Assembly (NCBI GenBank): GCA_013693795.1
Contig: CP059258.1
Location: forward strand, 164,606-171,032
Reading direction: 5' to 3'
From: Anaerolineae bacterium
Lineage (GTDB): Bacteria; Chloroflexota; Anaerolineae; SSC4; Amarolineaceae
Length of the DNA stretch: 6,427 nucleotides
Position numbers and translations under genes: made by a program. The notes below the pieces were generated by a model that worked only from the letters and a program-made list of their open reading frames with translations, ran no database searches and was not told where the DNA came from. Shown here in pieces: positions 5,697-6,427 of this stretch (position 1 is its first letter; every line of letters starts with the position of its first letter).

Positions 5697-6097
5697 CTAC
5701 TTCTTAGGGCACACCACGGCGCCGTACTGTTCGAACGCGGTCTGCACGCTCTTGACGGCCTGCGTGACCGAACTCGCGGCGACACCCAATGTGGCATCGT
5801 CGGGGATCGAACGCAGGGTCTGGCTCAACGTCTTGTACGCCGTGTCGACCTGCGCGATCTGGGCTTCTTTGTAGTTCTCGCCGGCCTTCATAACGTTGGC
5901 CCATGCTTCGTCGGCCACGTCGGTCAGCTTCTGCAGGTCTGCCACCTTGACGTCGGCCGGCATTTCGCCCAGGCCCTTGAGCGCCCTGGAAGGTCGCCAG
6001 CGCCGCAGAAGTTACTTTGCGCCTCCGACATGCCGGATTGAGCACAGCCGGTGAGCAACAGAGCGACAATGGCCAGCAACATAACTGCACGTTTCAT
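5697..6097 (-). CDS. Small helical lipoprotein, two frameshifts
   Basis: The repaired product is 132 residues. It starts at ATG 6097, with GGAGG 7 nt upstream (6105-6109). The signal MKRAVMLLAIVALLLTGC has lipobox LTGC (Cys18), so the protein is lipid-anchored. The mature part is short and predicted largely helical: SNFCALATFQALKGLGEMPA, then VADLQKLTDVADEAWANVMKA, and SIPDDATLGVAASSVTQAVKSV, ending in VVCPKK. Cys31 and Cys129 bracket the domain and could form a disulfide. I know similar helical lipoproteins of unknown role in environmental genomes but no named family. The sequence has one extra base near 6003-6004 and one in the C run 5984-5986. Removing both gives a length divisible by three and joins the signal peptide to the long C-terminal frame. 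The gene lies 64 bp downstream of leuS on the same strand, with its own putative -10 element, and a terminator follows. Confidence 0.75.
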
Positions 6098-6152
6098 AGT
6101 CGGTCCTCCTCGAATAGTTTCGCTTCGGGGGCAAAACGCACACGCAGCGCAC

Positions 6153-6158
6153 ATTGTA
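6153..6158 (-). promoter_or_regulatory. Putative -10 element for the small lipoprotein gene
   Basis: The minus strand reads TACAAT at 6153-6158, about 55 bp upstream of the lipoprotein start and immediately after the leuS stop. No good -35 hexamer is visible 16-18 bp further up, where leuS codons constrain the sequence, so a strong promoter is not certain. Readthrough from leuS is the alternative. Confidence 0.3.
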
Positions 6159-6161
6159 GCA

Positions 6162-6427
6162 TCAAACGACGATATTGACCAGCTTACCCGGGGCGTAAAC
6201 GACCTTGCGTACAGCCTTACCGTCCAGCCATTTTTGCACCCGCTCGCTCGCCAGGGCCGCCGCGGTGGCCGCGGCTTCGCTGATATCAACCGGCACCTCG
6301 ATGCGCTCACGGACCTTGCCGTTGACCTGCACCACCAGGGTGATGATATCCTCGCGGGCCAGTTCGGGATCCCATTGCGGCCAGGCCTGCTGGTGGATGC
6401 TGTACGGTCCTCCGGTGCGCTCCCACG
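6162..6427 (-). CDS. leuS: Leucyl-tRNA synthetase, C-terminal end (partial)
   Basis: This frame runs off the right edge of the window and stops at TGA 6162-6164, giving the last 87 residues. It shows the class I LeuRS C-terminus: HQQAWPQWDPELA at the end of the anticodon-binding domain, then LVVQVNGKVRERIEVP, an Ala-rich helix with ALASERVQKWLDGK, and the terminal RKVVYAPGKLVNIVV. The NGKVR...VP...GK...KV[IV]Y.PGKLVNIVV pattern is highly characteristic of bacterial LeuRS. The enzyme charges tRNA-Leu with leucine in the cytoplasm, using ATP. The C-terminal domain helps position the tRNA. The catalytic HIGH and KMSKS regions lie outside the window. No frameshift is seen here, in contrast to the next three genes downstream on this strand. 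Confidence 0.95.
   Translation of the reverse strand, partial: WERTGGPYSIHQQAWPQWDPELAREDIITLVVQVNGKVRERIEVPVDISEAAATAAALASERVQKWLDGKAVRKVVYAPGKLVNIVV

Overview
The window is GC-rich bacterial DNA. It ends on the minus strand in the C-terminus of leucyl-tRNA synthetase, which gives one firm chromosomal anchor. The rest looks like accessory DNA: secreted or lipid-anchored proteins separated by spacers full of palindromic repeats. A kelch/Ig/FN3/dockerin exoprotein, a lipoprotein fragment ending in an FPTAGCW motif, YbaY-type lipoproteins and palindrome-rich spacers remind me of filamentous Chloroflexota (Anaerolineae/Caldilineae relatives). That assignment is an inference and the sequence does not prove it.

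Layout. The last 20 codons of an unidentified plus-strand gene (1-63) face a minus-strand rhodanese (96-479). A sigma70-like promoter (571-599) and a 69-bp palindrome (601-669) precede the dominant gene, a secreted multidomain protein at 723-3239 (+). This gene is followed at its stop codon by a second copy of the 69-bp palindrome (3239-3307), then by an unrelated palindrome (3319-3362). Next come a small lipoprotein N-terminus (3427-3642, +), a third kind of hairpin (3646-3702), and an in-frame C-terminal piece (3718-3963). All later genes are on the minus strand. In transcription order they are leuS (6427-6162), a small lipoprotein (6097-5697) with a terminator, a tandem-domain YbaY-like lipoprotein (5502-4698) whose leader carries a 10-bp tandem array, and a small protein of unknown function (4328-3988).

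The main technical point is that most reading frames here are broken by single-base indels, and that they mend into coherent proteins. The kelch/dockerin gene needs six shifts, the YbaY-like gene two, the small lipoprotein two and the unknown protein one. In each case the corrected length is an exact multiple of three and the protein joins known motifs. Most sites lie in short G/C runs or an A run, which suggests consensus errors from indel-prone sequencing more than biological decay. The rhodanese and the leuS end are intact. Gene coordinates below are for the repaired frames.

Functionally, I see an envelope or cell-surface theme with four export signals (one Sec signal peptide and three lipoboxes), but no obvious shared pathway. 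The most unusual DNA is non-coding: a 69-bp palindrome family bracketing the exoprotein gene, a hairpin sitting at the break in a lipoprotein gene, and a helically phased decamer array abutting a ribosome binding site. I found no tRNA, rRNA, CRISPR array or transposase gene.
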